In this document: in pieces, positions 28,940-36,693 of the stretch
How the letters are laid out: the number at the start of each line of letters is the position of its first letter
Position numbering within the stretch: the stretch's first letter is position 1
NCBI GenBank assembly: GCA_963720765.1
Contig: CAVRGS010000002.1
Location: 372,001-436,000, forward strand
Length of the DNA stretch: 64,000 bases
Direction: 5' to 3'
Origin: DASUAS01 sp963720765
GTDB lineage: Bacteria > Actinomycetota > Acidimicrobiia > IMCC26256 > DASPTH01
Program-made: the position numbers and the translations under genes
The notes under the pieces: model-generated
What the model saw: only the letters and a program-made list of their open reading frames with translations
Database searches by the model: none
What the model was told of the DNA's origin: nothing

Positions 28940-29851
28940 TCAGGCAGAGAGCTCGCGGCCGAAGCGGGCGCGGTACGCAGGCACGGTGAGCATCGGTGGG
29001 CGTTCGCGGATCTCGACTGCGACGCGCTCGGGGCGCTGGTCGTCGTCGTAGCGCACCAATTCGGCGAGGCGCTTGTCGACGGGGACGCCGGCGCGCCGCA
29101 ACCCGGTGACGAGGATCGCCATCGCCTGCGGACCGAGCTCCTCGAGCGGTCGGTTGCGGTGCTCACGTACGTCGAGGTCGACCTGTGCGATGGCTTCGAT
29201 GCCGAAGTTCGCGACCAGGTCGATGAGCAAACCGATCTCCACACCCCAGCCTTCGACGAACGGCACCGTCTCGAGCAGTGAACGTCGTCCCGCGTATTCA
29301 CCTGCGAGCGGTTGCACGAACCCCGCGAGGTGAGGGAACAGCGACGAGATGACGGGCCGGGCCATGAGCTCGGTGACGCGCCCGCCCCCGGTGGCCTCGC
29401 CGTGCAGCGGCCTTCGGTAGTAGCCCTTCACGAACCCGACGGCGGGATCGGTGAGCAGCGGCGCGACCAGCCGGGTCACGAAGTGCGGGCCGAAGTTCCG
29501 CACGTCGGCATCGAGCCAACACACGATGTCGCCGTCGCACGCGTAGAGCGACATCCAGAGCGCGTTGCCCTTGCCCGAACCCTGGGCCAGGTCGGGGAGG
29601 ATCTCGTCGACCGCGAGCACGCGGGCGCCTTCCCACCTCGCGGCCTCGGCGGTGGCGTCGGTCGATCCGTCGTCGATCACCACGACCTCGTCGACGAGCG
29701 GCGCGTGCTCGACCAGGTTGCGCCGCACGGTGGCGACGATCTGGCCGACGGTGGTCTCTTCGTTGCGGGCCGGGAGGCACACCGAGATCGTGGTGCCGCT
29801 CGCCTGCTTGGCGTCGACCAGCGCGGCGACGTCGGGACCGGGGACTGCCAT
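28940..29851 (-). CDS. gpgS: Glucosyl-3-phosphoglycerate synthase
   Basis: 303 residues, a GT-A fold (GT81) enzyme that transfers glucose from NDP-glucose to 3-phosphoglycerate. The donor site ISVCLPARNEETTVGQIVA, VVIDDGSTDATAEAA, QGSGKGNALWMSLYACDGDI and the metal-binding Asp-Ala-Asp of CWLDADVRNFGP are intact; FVKGYYRRP and QPLAGEYAGRRSLLE form the acceptor site. In mycobacteria GpgS starts methylglucose lipopolysaccharide synthesis; in others it makes the osmolyte glucosylglycerate. No GpgP phosphatase gene is recognisable beside it. Confidence 0.93.
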   Translation of the reverse strand: MAVPGPDVAALVDAKQASGTTISVCLPARNEETTVGQIVATVRRNLVEHAPLVDEVVVIDDGSTDATAEAARWEGARVLAVDEILPDLAQGSGKGNALWMSLYACDGDIVCWLDADVRNFGPHFVTRLVAPLLTDPAVGFVKGYYRRPLHGEATGGGRVTELMARPVISSLFPHLAGFVQPLAGEYAGRRSLLETVPFVEGWGVEIGLLIDLVANFGIEAIAQVDLDVREHRNRPLEELGPQAMAILVTGLRRAGVPVDKRLAELVRYDDDQRPERVAVEIRERPPMLTVPAYRARFGRELSA

Positions 29852-29922
29852 ACGCCCCAGGCTACGTGGGCCCAATCGTGCTGATCGTCTGCACCCGTCG
29901 TGGTAACTTCTTCGCCGAACGC

Positions 29923-30031
29923 GTTCATCGAGAGCGGTTGAGGGACAGGCCCTGTGATGCCGCGGCAACCAGCACGACGACCGACCACCGGGGTCGGGAG
30001 GGTGCCAGGTGCCAATGCCTGAACGATGAGC
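29923..30031 (+). ncRNA. SAM-I (S-box) riboswitch
   Basis: P1 pairs 29923-29930 (GTTCATCG) with 30024-30031 (CGATGAGC). Conserved core pieces follow the S-box order: GAGAGCGGTTGAGGGACAGG, CCCTGTGATGCCGCGGCAACC, then GGTGCCAGGTGCCAATGCCTG. The GGCAACC and GGTGCCA.. GCCAAT elements are the hallmarks of the SAM-binding junction. The RNA ends about 80 bases before the next start; inverted repeats there (CTCGAGGCGCTCGAG) and a GGAGGAG ribosome site 6 bases before the ATG suggest control of termination or translation. High SAM should turn the downstream genes off. Confidence 0.92.
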
Positions 30032-30112
30032 AGTCCGAGAGCGGTCCTCCGCTCGAGGCGCTCGAGAGCGCGTCGAGGTCGCCGGAACACCGGCTGAACG
30101 GAGGAGACCCTC

Positions 30113-31354
30113 ATGGCCCACGTGCACGGACTGCGATGTCGGGAGTGCGGACGCGAATACGACGTCGCGCCGATCTTCACCTGCGAGTGGTGCTTCGGCC
30201 CGCTCGAGGTCGCGTACGACTACGACGCCATCCGCGCTGCGGTCAGTCGCGAGAAGATCGGCGCCGGCCCGCTGTCGATCTGGCGTTACGCCGACCTGCT
30301 GCCGTCCGACCGCAACCCCGCGGTCGACCTCGGCGCCGGCTTCACGCCGCTCGTGCGCGCCGATCGACTCGCCGCCGAGCTCGGCCTGGGTGACGTGTGG
30401 ATCAAGAACGACACGGTGAACCCCACCAACTCGTTCAAGGATCGCGTCACGTCGGTGGCGTTGTCGAAGGCGCTCGAGTTCGGGTTCAAGGTCGCCGCGT
30501 GCGCGTCCACCGGCAACCTCGCCAACTCCGTCGCCGCGCACGCCGCGCACGCGGGCCTGCGGAGCTTCGTGTTCATCCCCGCCAACCTCGAGCAGGGGAA
30601 GGTCGTCACCACCGCGGTGTACGGCGGCAACGTCGTCGCCATCGACGGCAACTACGACGCCGTCAACCGACTGTGCGCCGAGCTCGCGGGCACCTACCCG
30701 TGGGCGTTCGTGAACGTGAACGTGCGTACGTACTACGCCGAGGGTTCGAAGACGCTGGCGTTCGAAACCGCGGAGCAGCTCGGGTGGGAGGCGCCCGACC
30801 ACGTGGTGGTGCCGATCGCCAGCGGTTCGCTGCTCACCAAGATCCGCAAGGGCTTCGACGAGCTGTTCAAGGTCGGCCTGCTCGACGCCGAGCCGAAGAT
30901 CCGCGTGTCCGGCGCGCAGGCCGAGGGATGCTCGCCCGTGGCGCGGGCGTGGATCGACGACGTCGACACCATCAAGCCGGTGAAGCCCGACACCATCGCC
31001 AAGTCGCTCGCCATCGGCAATCCCGCCGACGGGTACTTCGCGCTCGACGCGGTGCGTCAGACCGGCGGTGGACTCGCGGCGGTCACCGACGACGAGATCG
31101 TCGACGCCATGAAGTTGCTCGCCCGCACCGAAGGGATCTTCGCCGAGACTGCGGGTGGCGTGACCATCGCGACGCTGAAACGGCTCGCCGCCGAAGGCAT
31201 CGTGCGTCCCGACGAGCGGGTCGTCGCCTACGTGACCGGCCACGGCCTGAAGACCCTCGACGCGGTCGCGCCGACGGTCGGTCCGACCGCGGTGATCCCG
31301 CCCACCCTCGACGCCTTCCACGAGGCGTTCCCACCCGACGAACTGGAGAAGTGA
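30113..31354 (+). CDS. Threonine-synthase-family PLP enzyme, probable homocysteine synthase
   Basis: 413 residues. An N-terminal zinc ribbon (Cys9, Cys12, Cys24, Cys27) precedes a fold-type II PLP domain with the cofactor lysine Lys109 in NPTNSFKDR, the substrate loop ASTGNLANSVAAHAA and the phosphate-binding GSLLTKI. By sequence it is threonine synthase, which acts on O-phosphohomoserine. But a SAM-I riboswitch precedes it and a Gly-Gly-ending sulfur carrier gene follows 2 bases after its stop; both point to methionine. I infer it may replace the phosphate with carrier-borne sulfur to give homocysteine. Plain threonine synthase remains the alternative. Confidence 0.85.
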   Translation: MAHVHGLRCRECGREYDVAPIFTCEWCFGPLEVAYDYDAIRAAVSREKIGAGPLSIWRYADLLPSDRNPAVDLGAGFTPLVRADRLAAELGLGDVWIKNDTVNPTNSFKDRVTSVALSKALEFGFKVAACASTGNLANSVAAHAAHAGLRSFVFIPANLEQGKVVTTAVYGGNVVAIDGNYDAVNRLCAELAGTYPWAFVNVNVRTYYAEGSKTLAFETAEQLGWEAPDHVVVPIASGSLLTKIRKGFDELFKVGLLDAEPKIRVSGAQAEGCSPVARAWIDDVDTIKPVKPDTIAKSLAIGNPADGYFALDAVRQTGGGLAAVTDDEIVDAMKLLARTEGIFAETAGGVTIATLKRLAAEGIVRPDERVVAYVTGHGLKTLDAVAPTVGPTAVIPPTLDAFHEAFPPDELEK

Positions 31355-31356
31355 GC

Positions 31357-31632
31357 ATGTCGGTCACCGTCCGCATCCCCACCCAGCTGCGCGAGCTCTC
31401 CGGCGGCAACGCCGAGGTCACCGCCGAGGGTGGCACGCTCGCGTCCGTGCTCGACGGCCTGGAGACCGCACACCCCGGGTTCCGGGAACGGCTCTTCGAC
31501 GACCAGGGCGAGCTGCGCCGGTTCGTGAACGTGTTCGTCGACGACGAGGACATCCGCTTCCTCGACGGCGTGAACACCGACGTGCAGGACGGTGCCACGG
31601 TCAGCATCGTCCCCGCCGTCGCCGGCGGCTGA
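31357..31632 (+). CDS. MoaD/ThiS-family sulfur carrier protein
   Basis: 91 residues with a ubiquitin-like beta-grasp pattern: TVRIPTQLRELSGG at the start, VLDGLETAHPGFRERLFDD in the helix, FVNVFVDDEDIRFLDG, and SIVPAVAGG at the very end. The terminal Gly-Gly is what is adenylated and converted to a thiocarboxylate in sulfur carriers such as CysO, MoaD and ThiS. It is co-transcribed with the PLP enzyme, 2 bases apart, like CysO with CysM. The activating enzyme and sulfurtransferase are not in this window. Confidence 0.9.
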   Translation: MSVTVRIPTQLRELSGGNAEVTAEGGTLASVLDGLETAHPGFRERLFDDQGELRRFVNVFVDDEDIRFLDGVNTDVQDGATVSIVPAVAGG

Positions 31633-31662
31633 CCCCAGCCCACCCGCCCACCAAGCCCTTCT

Positions 31663-31699
31663 GCGTCATCAGGGCGCGATTCTTCGCCCGCGCTGACGC
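31663..31699. terminator. Interrupted hairpin after the sulfur-carrier gene
   Basis: GCGTCA (31663-31668) pairs with TGACGC (31694-31699), and inside it GGGCG (31672-31676) pairs with CGCCC (31685-31689), around a CGATTCTT loop. It lies 30 bases after the carrier gene stop. The rest of the 215-base gap to the minus-strand regulator has no supported gene. Confidence 0.45.
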
Positions 31700-31847
31700 C
31701 GAAACCCAGGAAGTCGGCCTCGGGGTGATGCCGAGCGCAATGCGCGGCTCCTCGAGCGACACGGCCTGCCGCGTCCTGCGCTCTGGCGTCACCGCGGACG
31801 AACAGTCGCTCCCGGCTGACGCAGGAACGCTGAGGGCGGGTGGGTGG

Positions 31848-32507
31848 TCAGGCGGGGATGGCGTAGATCAGCTGGGCGAGCTTGCGGGGGACGGTCTGTT
31901 CGCCCGCGGCGCTGGTGACGTGCACACCGTCGGTGTTGGTGCTGACGACCACTGCGTTGGAGCCGGGGATGAGCTCGGCGCCGGCGAGAAAGGCGATGGC
32001 GTCGTCGTCGATCTCGACCTTCTCGCTGATCCGACGCACGATCACCGGGCCGGGCTGCAGCTGCGTGAGCGGCACCGACACCGGGCCTTCGACCTTGTGC
32101 GACGAGCCCGGGATCGGGTTGCCGTGCGGGCACGTGGCCGGGTCACCCAGAAGCAGCACCAACTTCGCCTCGACGTCGGCCGAGATCGCGTGCTCCCAGC
32201 GGTCGGCCTCCTTGTGGACCTTCTCCCACTCGAGCCCGATGACATCGACGAGCAGGCGCTCGGCCAGCCGGTGACGCCGCACGATCGAAGTGGCGATCTC
32301 ACGACCCTCGGCGGTGAGGCGCAGGCTGCGGTCGTCCATGAGCTCGGCGTAGCCGTGGTCGACCAGGCGGTTCACCGTTTCCGACACCGCCGGCGCCGAG
32401 AGCCCGAGCCGCTCGACGAGGCGGGCGCGGATCGGGATCGTGCCCTCCTCTTCGATCTCGAGGATGGCTTCGAGGTACTCCTCGGTGGTGTCGTGCCACT
32501 CGGCCAC
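31848..32507 (-). CDS. DtxR/MntR-family metal-dependent repressor
   Basis: 219 residues from a GTG preceded by GGAGGAG. It has an N-terminal winged helix (TEEYLEAILEIEEEG, RLGLSAPAVSETVNRLVDHG), a metal-binding dimer domain (RRHRLAERLLVDVIGL, then VHKEADRWEHAISADVE) and a C-terminal FeoA/SH3-like domain. In DtxR/IdeR the motif reads His-x3-Cys-Arg-Trp-Glu-His; here the Cys is Asp. Loss of that Cys ligand is a feature of manganese-type MntR, so Mn(II) specificity is likely (inference). It should repress metal uptake genes not in this window. Confidence 0.88.
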   Translation of the reverse strand: MAEWHDTTEEYLEAILEIEEEGTIPIRARLVERLGLSAPAVSETVNRLVDHGYAELMDDRSLRLTAEGREIATSIVRRHRLAERLLVDVIGLEWEKVHKEADRWEHAISADVEAKLVLLLGDPATCPHGNPIPGSSHKVEGPVSVPLTQLQPGPVIVRRISEKVEIDDDAIAFLAGAELIPGSNAVVVSTNTDGVHVTSAAGEQTVPRKLAQLIYAIPA

Positions 32508-32565
32508 GCCGGCTCCTCCGTTGTGAGGCGCAAACACTACTGCCGGGATGCCCGATTTCTGCTGG

Positions 32566-33747
32566 TCAGGTCGGGTCGAGCTGGGCCGGTTCGCGCAGCG
32601 TCGCGACCACGTGTTCGAGGAACCTGGTTGCGTCGCGACCGTCGACGATCCGGTGATCGGCCGACAGCGAGACCGGCAGCGTGGGCGCGGCGACGACCAG
32701 GTCACCATCGACGACCGGCCGCGCGCGCACCGCGCCGAAGCCGAGGATCGCGACCTGCGGCGGCCGGACGATCGGCGTCGCGAACCTGCCGCCCTCGGTC
32801 CCGAAGTTGGTGACGGTGAACGTCGCGCCGCGCAACATCTCGGGCGAGAGGTGACCCGCCCGACCGGCTTCGGTGACGCGCGCGACCTCCCGACCGAGCG
32901 CGACGACGTCGCGCTCGTGCGCGCCGTGCACGACGGGCACCACGAGGCCGTCGTCGCTGGCGACCGCGACGCCCATGTGCACGGCCTCATGGAACACGAT
33001 CTCGTCGCGATCGACATCGAGCGACGAGTTCAGGATCGGGAACGCCTCGATGGCGACGACCGCGGCGCGCACGAACCACGCGGTCAGCGTGATGCTGTCG
33101 TCGCGCGCTTTGAGGTCGAGCGTGCGCGGCGAGCAACGCGGCGGGCGTCGAGCTCGTCGAAGAGCGAGATGTGCGGGACCTCACGCCAGGCGTCGGCCAG
33201 GTTGCGCGCCATCGCCCGACGCACTCCCCGTAGCGGCTCTCGTCGATCGGAGGGACTCAGTGCGGCGGCCGCGACCGAGGCCCGCACGTCGGCCGCGGTG
33301 ACGCGTCCGCCGGGGCCCGTGCCCGCCACGCCCGAGAGGTCGACGCCCAGTTCTCTCGCCAGCTTGCGCACCGGGGGTGCCGCCAACGCCCGCATGCTCT
33401 CCCGCGTGTTCTGGCGCTGCAGCTCCGTGCGCGTCACGGACGTGCGGCGCCGACACGGTGGGTTGCCGGGCACGCACCGGGGTGCCGCCGAGCGCGGTGC
33501 CTTCGTCGGGGGCGAGCTCGAGGAGCGCCGCACCCACCGGGACCAGGTCGCCGACCTCGGCGCCGAGGCGCACGACGGTTCCCGATGCCGGCACCGGCAG
33601 CTCCACCTCGGCCTTGTCGGTCTGCACGTGCGCGACGATCTGGTCGCGCGTCACGTGGTCGCCCACCGCGACGCGCCACTGCACCAGCTCCGCTTCCGTC
33701 ATCCCTTCGCCGAGGTCGGGAAGGAGGTAGGGGAGGACGTCGGGCAT
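32566..33747 (-). CDS. 2-oxoacid dehydrogenase E2, dihydrolipoamide acyltransferase (two frame breaks)
   Basis: A lipoyl domain (YLLPDLGEGMTEAELVQW, with the lipoylated Lys in VQTDKAEVELPVP), a Pro/Ala-rich linker, a peripheral-subunit-binding domain (APPVRKLARELGVDLSG, GTGPGGRVTAADV) and a catalytic CoA-acyltransferase core (VTNFGTEGGRFATPIV, active-site SADHRIVDG). Breaks lie near 33440 and 33135. Three candidate ATG starts (33777, 33762, 33747) arise from a 15-base tandem repeat; I use the shortest. The substrate could be branched-chain 2-oxoacids or pyruvate. No E3 gene is in the window. Confidence 0.88.
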
Positions 33748-33780
33748 CGAACCGTCAGGCATCGAACCGTCAGGCATCGA
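33745..33780 (-). repeat. 15-base tandem repeat at the E1beta-E2 junction
   Basis: The unit CATCGAACCGTCAGG occurs at 33745-33759 and 33760-33774, then a partial copy follows to 33780. On the minus strand each copy supplies ATG-Pro-Asp-Gly-Ser in the E2 frame and the TGA that ends E1beta lies in one copy. It multiplies the possible E2 start codons next to the coupled stop. Confidence 0.8.
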
Positions 33781-34739
33781 GGGCTGCGTCGAGCGCAGCG
33801 ACGATCCGAGCGACGTCGGGTCGGCACCAGTCCTCGACCAACGGCGGCGCGGAGCCGACGTCGACACCGGCGACGCGCCGAATCGGTGTCTCCAACGAGT
33901 AGAACGCCTCCTCCTGGATCGTCGCGACGACCTCGGCGCCGAACCCGCCGGTGAGCGGCGCCTCGTGCACCACGACGACCCGCCCGCAGCGCTCTGCCGC
34001 GCGCACGATGCTGTCGACGTCGAGCGGTGCGAGCGAGCGCAGGTCGATCACGCCGACATGCGCGCCCCGCTGCTCCTGCACGACGTCCGCCGCGGCGACC
34101 GCCACGTCGACCATCGCGCCCCACGTGATGATCACCGCGTCGTCGGGCGAGCGCACCTCTCGCGCGACGCCGAGCGGCACGAGGTGCTCGCCGTCGGGCA
34201 CCTCGCACGACGAGCGGTAGCAGGGGATCGGTTCGAACACGATCACCGGGTCGTCGCTGCGGACCGCAGCCGTGAGCAACCCCTTGGCGTCGGCCGCGTT
34301 CGACGGCACCACCACGCTCAACCCGGGCGCGTGCGCGTACGGCGCCTCGACCGAGTCGCTGTGGTGCTCGGGCGTGCGTACGCCACCGCCGTAGGCGCTG
34401 CGCACCGTGACCGGGCAGTGGTAGCGGCTGCGGCTGCGATAGCGGAAGCGGGCGAGCTGGCCCGACGAGCTGGTGGTACGCCTGCATGGTGAAGCCACCG
34501 AACTGGATCTCGGCCACCGGTACCAGCCCGGCGATCGACAGCCCGACCGACGCCCCCACGATGGTCGACTCCGAGATCGGGGTGTCGAACACGCGCTGGG
34601 GACCGAAGCGCTCGAGCGCGCCGTCGGTGGCGCGGAACACGCCGCCGTTCGTCGCGATGTCCTCACCGAGGAGCACGACGCGATCGTCGCGCGCCATCTC
34701 GTCGAGCAGCGTCTCGCGGATGGCGGCGAGCATCGTCAT
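33770..34739 (-). CDS. 2-oxoacid dehydrogenase E1 beta subunit (one frame break)
   Basis: A transketolase-like pyrimidine-binding domain. MLAAIRETLLDEMARDDRVV, LLGEDIATNGGVFRATDGAL, FDTPISESTIVGASVGL and EIQFGGFTMQAYHQLV precede a break near 34462 where one extra base in a GGG run shifts the frame; LARFRYRSRSRYHCPVTVRS continues, with GGGVRTPEHHSDSVEA and VIITWGAMVDVAVAAA later. The ATG at 34739 overlaps the E1alpha stop (ATGA). It pairs with E1alpha for thiamine-dependent decarboxylation of the 2-oxoacid. Confidence 0.9.
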
Positions 34740-35851
34740 GCTCGCCACGAGACGCCTCCCGGCTCTGCGCCACCGTCCGAATCTCCCACGTCTCCCGCAT
34801 CGTGTCGCGCATCGTCCGCTGCACCCGTCTCGCTGCGCCGCGCGATCTCGGCGCGCTGTGCGCGCGACCGTGCGCTCGGCGAGGCGACGACGTGGTCGAG
34901 GGCAGCGGCGGGGTCGATCTCACGCGCCAGCGCGCGTTCGATGACGCGCTCCAGCCGTGCCTCGACCGCAGCAGCCGCGGCCTCGTGCCGCGTGTCGTCC
35001 CACAGGCCCGCGCGCCGCAGCTCGGCCCGGAACCGCGTGACCGGATCGCGTGCCCGCCACGCCGCGAGCTCGTCCTCGGGCACGTAGCGCGTGGGATCGT
35101 CGGAGTTCGTGTGCGCGCCCATGCGGTACGTCACGAGCTCGAGCAGCGTCGGACCGTCGCCCGCAGCCGCGCGCCGGCGCGCCTCGCGCGTCGCCTCGAC
35201 CACCGCGACCACGTCGTTGCCGTCGACCCGTACGCCTGGAATCCCCGCCGCCGCGCCCTTCGCCGCGAACGTCTCCGCCGCCGTCTGCTTCGCGGTCGGC
35301 GTGGAGATCGCCCACCCGTTGTTGATGCACACGACGATCAGGGGCACCCGTTGCACGCCGGCGAGGTTGATCGCCTCGTAGAAGTCGCCCTCCGAGGTCG
35401 CGCCGTCGCCGATGAAGGTGCACACGACACCCGGGCTCCCGCGCAGCTTCAGCCCCCACGCGAGACCGGCGGCGTGCGGCAGCTGCGTGGCCAGCGAGAT
35501 CTGCACCGGCAGTGCGCGCACACCTTCCGGGATGCGCCCGCCGTCGGGGTGGCCGCGCCAGTACACGAGCAGCTGCTCCACGAAGTCGTCGCCGAGCGCG
35601 CCGTACCCGGTGGGGTCGCGGTAGTAGGGGACGAGCCAGTCGGTGGCGAGGTCGAGCGCCCGCACGACGCCGACCACCGCGGCTTCCTGACCGGCCAGCG
35701 GGGCGACGGTGGTGAGGCGGCCCTGGCGCTGCAGGTTCCACATCCGCTCCGACAGCCGACGGGCGAACAGGAGGTCGGACATCAGCGTCTGGGCGAGGCT
35801 CGAGTCCAGTGCGGGTTGACCGATTTGAGCGGCAGTCTCCACGTCGGTCAT
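34736..35851 (-). CDS. 2-oxoacid dehydrogenase E1 alpha subunit
   Basis: 371 residues. The ThDP-binding motif is FIGDGATSEGDFYEAINLAG ending in VCINNGWAIS, about 30 residues after the Gly-Asp-Gly. The N-terminal QEAAVVGVVRAL and DWLVPYYRD, and the phosphorylation-loop-like TYRMGAHTNSDDPTRY, are typical of branched-chain 2-oxoacid dehydrogenase and actinobacterial pyruvate dehydrogenase E1alpha. It is first in the alpha-beta-E2 operon, 39 bases after the TetR gene. GGGAG precedes the ATG. Confidence 0.92.
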   Translation of the reverse strand: MTDVETAAQIGQPALDSSLAQTLMSDLLFARRLSERMWNLQRQGRLTTVAPLAGQEAAVVGVVRALDLATDWLVPYYRDPTGYGALGDDFVEQLLVYWRGHPDGGRIPEGVRALPVQISLATQLPHAAGLAWGLKLRGSPGVVCTFIGDGATSEGDFYEAINLAGVQRVPLIVVCINNGWAISTPTAKQTAAETFAAKGAAAGIPGVRVDGNDVVAVVEATREARRRAAAGDGPTLLELVTYRMGAHTNSDDPTRYVPEDELAAWRARDPVTRFRAELRRAGLWDDTRHEAAAAAVEARLERVIERALAREIDPAAALDHVVASPSARSRAQRAEIARRSETGAADDARHDAGDVGDSDGGAEPGGVSWRA

Positions 35852-35862
35852 CGGCTCCCAGC

Positions 35863-35880
35863 CTACCGAGTGATAGGTAG
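35863..35880. promoter_or_regulatory. Short dyad upstream of the E1alpha gene
   Basis: CTACC (35863-35867) and GGTAG (35876-35880) flank GAGTGATA in the 39-base gap between the TetR-family gene and the E1alpha start. The position suits an operator for that regulator, but arms of 5 bases are weak evidence. Confidence 0.3.
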
Positions 35881-35890
35881 AGTTACGAGG

Positions 35891-36514
35891 TCAGGGGGAC
35901 GAGGTGCGCGGCTCGAGGGCGTGGCGGAACAGGTCGAGGATGTGCTCCTGCTCGACCTCGAGGGCTTCGGGGCTGATGGGGTCCTCGCCGAGGAGCGACC
36001 CGACCAGCGGGGCGTCGGAGAGGTACGAGAGCACCGCGCCGTACCCGGTGATCACGAGGCGGCGGGCGTCGCAGCGGCGGATGCGGCCGGCATCCATCTC
36101 GCTCTCCAGGAAGAGGGCGCCCCGCTCGAACAGGGGTCGCAGCACCATCGCGAGCTCCTCGACCAGCACCGATCCGCCCTCGAGCGCCTCCCAGCGGGCG
36201 AGGCGCACGAAGTCGGGGCGCTCCACGAAGAAGCGGAAGGCGGTGCGGATGACCCGCTCCACCTGGGGCCATCCCTCGGTGGCCTCGGCCGCCGCGGTGT
36301 CGTCCATGAGCGCGAACCAGTCCTCGAACGCGTCGAGGAGCACGGCCCGGTAGAGCGCGACCTTGGAGGGGAAGTGGTGGAAGAGGCTGGGCGGGCGGAT
36401 GCCCACCTCGTCGGCGATGTCGGCCAGGCTGGTGCCCGAGAAGCCCCGTTCGGCGAAGCGCTGCCGGGCCACCACCAGGATCGTGTCCCGGGTGCTCGGG
36501 GCCGCCGTCGTCAT
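35891..36514 (-). CDS. TetR-family transcriptional regulator
   Basis: 207 residues. The N-terminal helix-turn-helix is clear: RDTILVVARQRFAERGFSGT, SLADIADEVGIRPPSLFHHF, PSKVALYRAVLLDAFEDWF. The C-terminal ligand domain is not specific, so the effector is unknown. It lies directly upstream of the E1alpha-E1beta-E2 genes on the same strand, so control of that operon or of fatty/branched-chain acid metabolism is plausible. An upstream in-frame extension is rejected because it crosses the CIRCE elements. Confidence 0.88.
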   Translation of the reverse strand: MTTAAPSTRDTILVVARQRFAERGFSGTSLADIADEVGIRPPSLFHHFPSKVALYRAVLLDAFEDWFALMDDTAAAEATEGWPQVERVIRTAFRFFVERPDFVRLARWEALEGGSVLVEELAMVLRPLFERGALFLESEMDAGRIRRCDARRLVITGYGAVLSYLSDAPLVGSLLGEDPISPEALEVEQEHILDLFRHALEPRTSSP

Positions 36515-36541
36515 GGTGAGCAGACTACGCCCGGGCCACAA

Positions 36542-36568
36542 TTTGCACTCGCGGGTCGCGAGTGCCAA
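36542..36568 (+). promoter_or_regulatory. Second, degenerate CIRCE operator
   Basis: TTTGCACTC, nine bases, GAGTGCCAA: the CIRCE spacing (9-9-9) with one mismatch between arms. It ends 5 bases before the perfect CIRCE, so two HrcA sites lie in tandem and may also cover the TetR promoter on the other strand. Confidence 0.75.
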
Positions 36569-36573
36569 CATGG

Positions 36574-36600
36574 TTAGCACTCGTTGCCTCTGAGTGCTAA
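36574..36600 (+). promoter_or_regulatory. CIRCE operator (HrcA site) of groEL
   Basis: TTAGCACTC (36574-36582), nine bases, GAGTGCTAA (36592-36600): an exact match to the CIRCE consensus, 93 bases before the groEL ATG. HrcA binds it and is inactivated when GroEL is titrated by unfolded proteins. Confidence 0.97.
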
Positions 36601-36693
36601 CGCTCGCTCCCTCGAGAGCGGGTCTTCGGAAGCCAGCGGCGACGACCGGTTCCTGATCCATCCACACGACCCACTCCCAGGGGGTACCCCAGA

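Noticed and set aside
29852..31321. N-terminal extension of gpgS across the riboswitch and the threonine-synthase-like gene
   Set aside because: GpgS starts at 29851 with its normal N-terminus; the extension is antisense to a better-supported gene and RNA.
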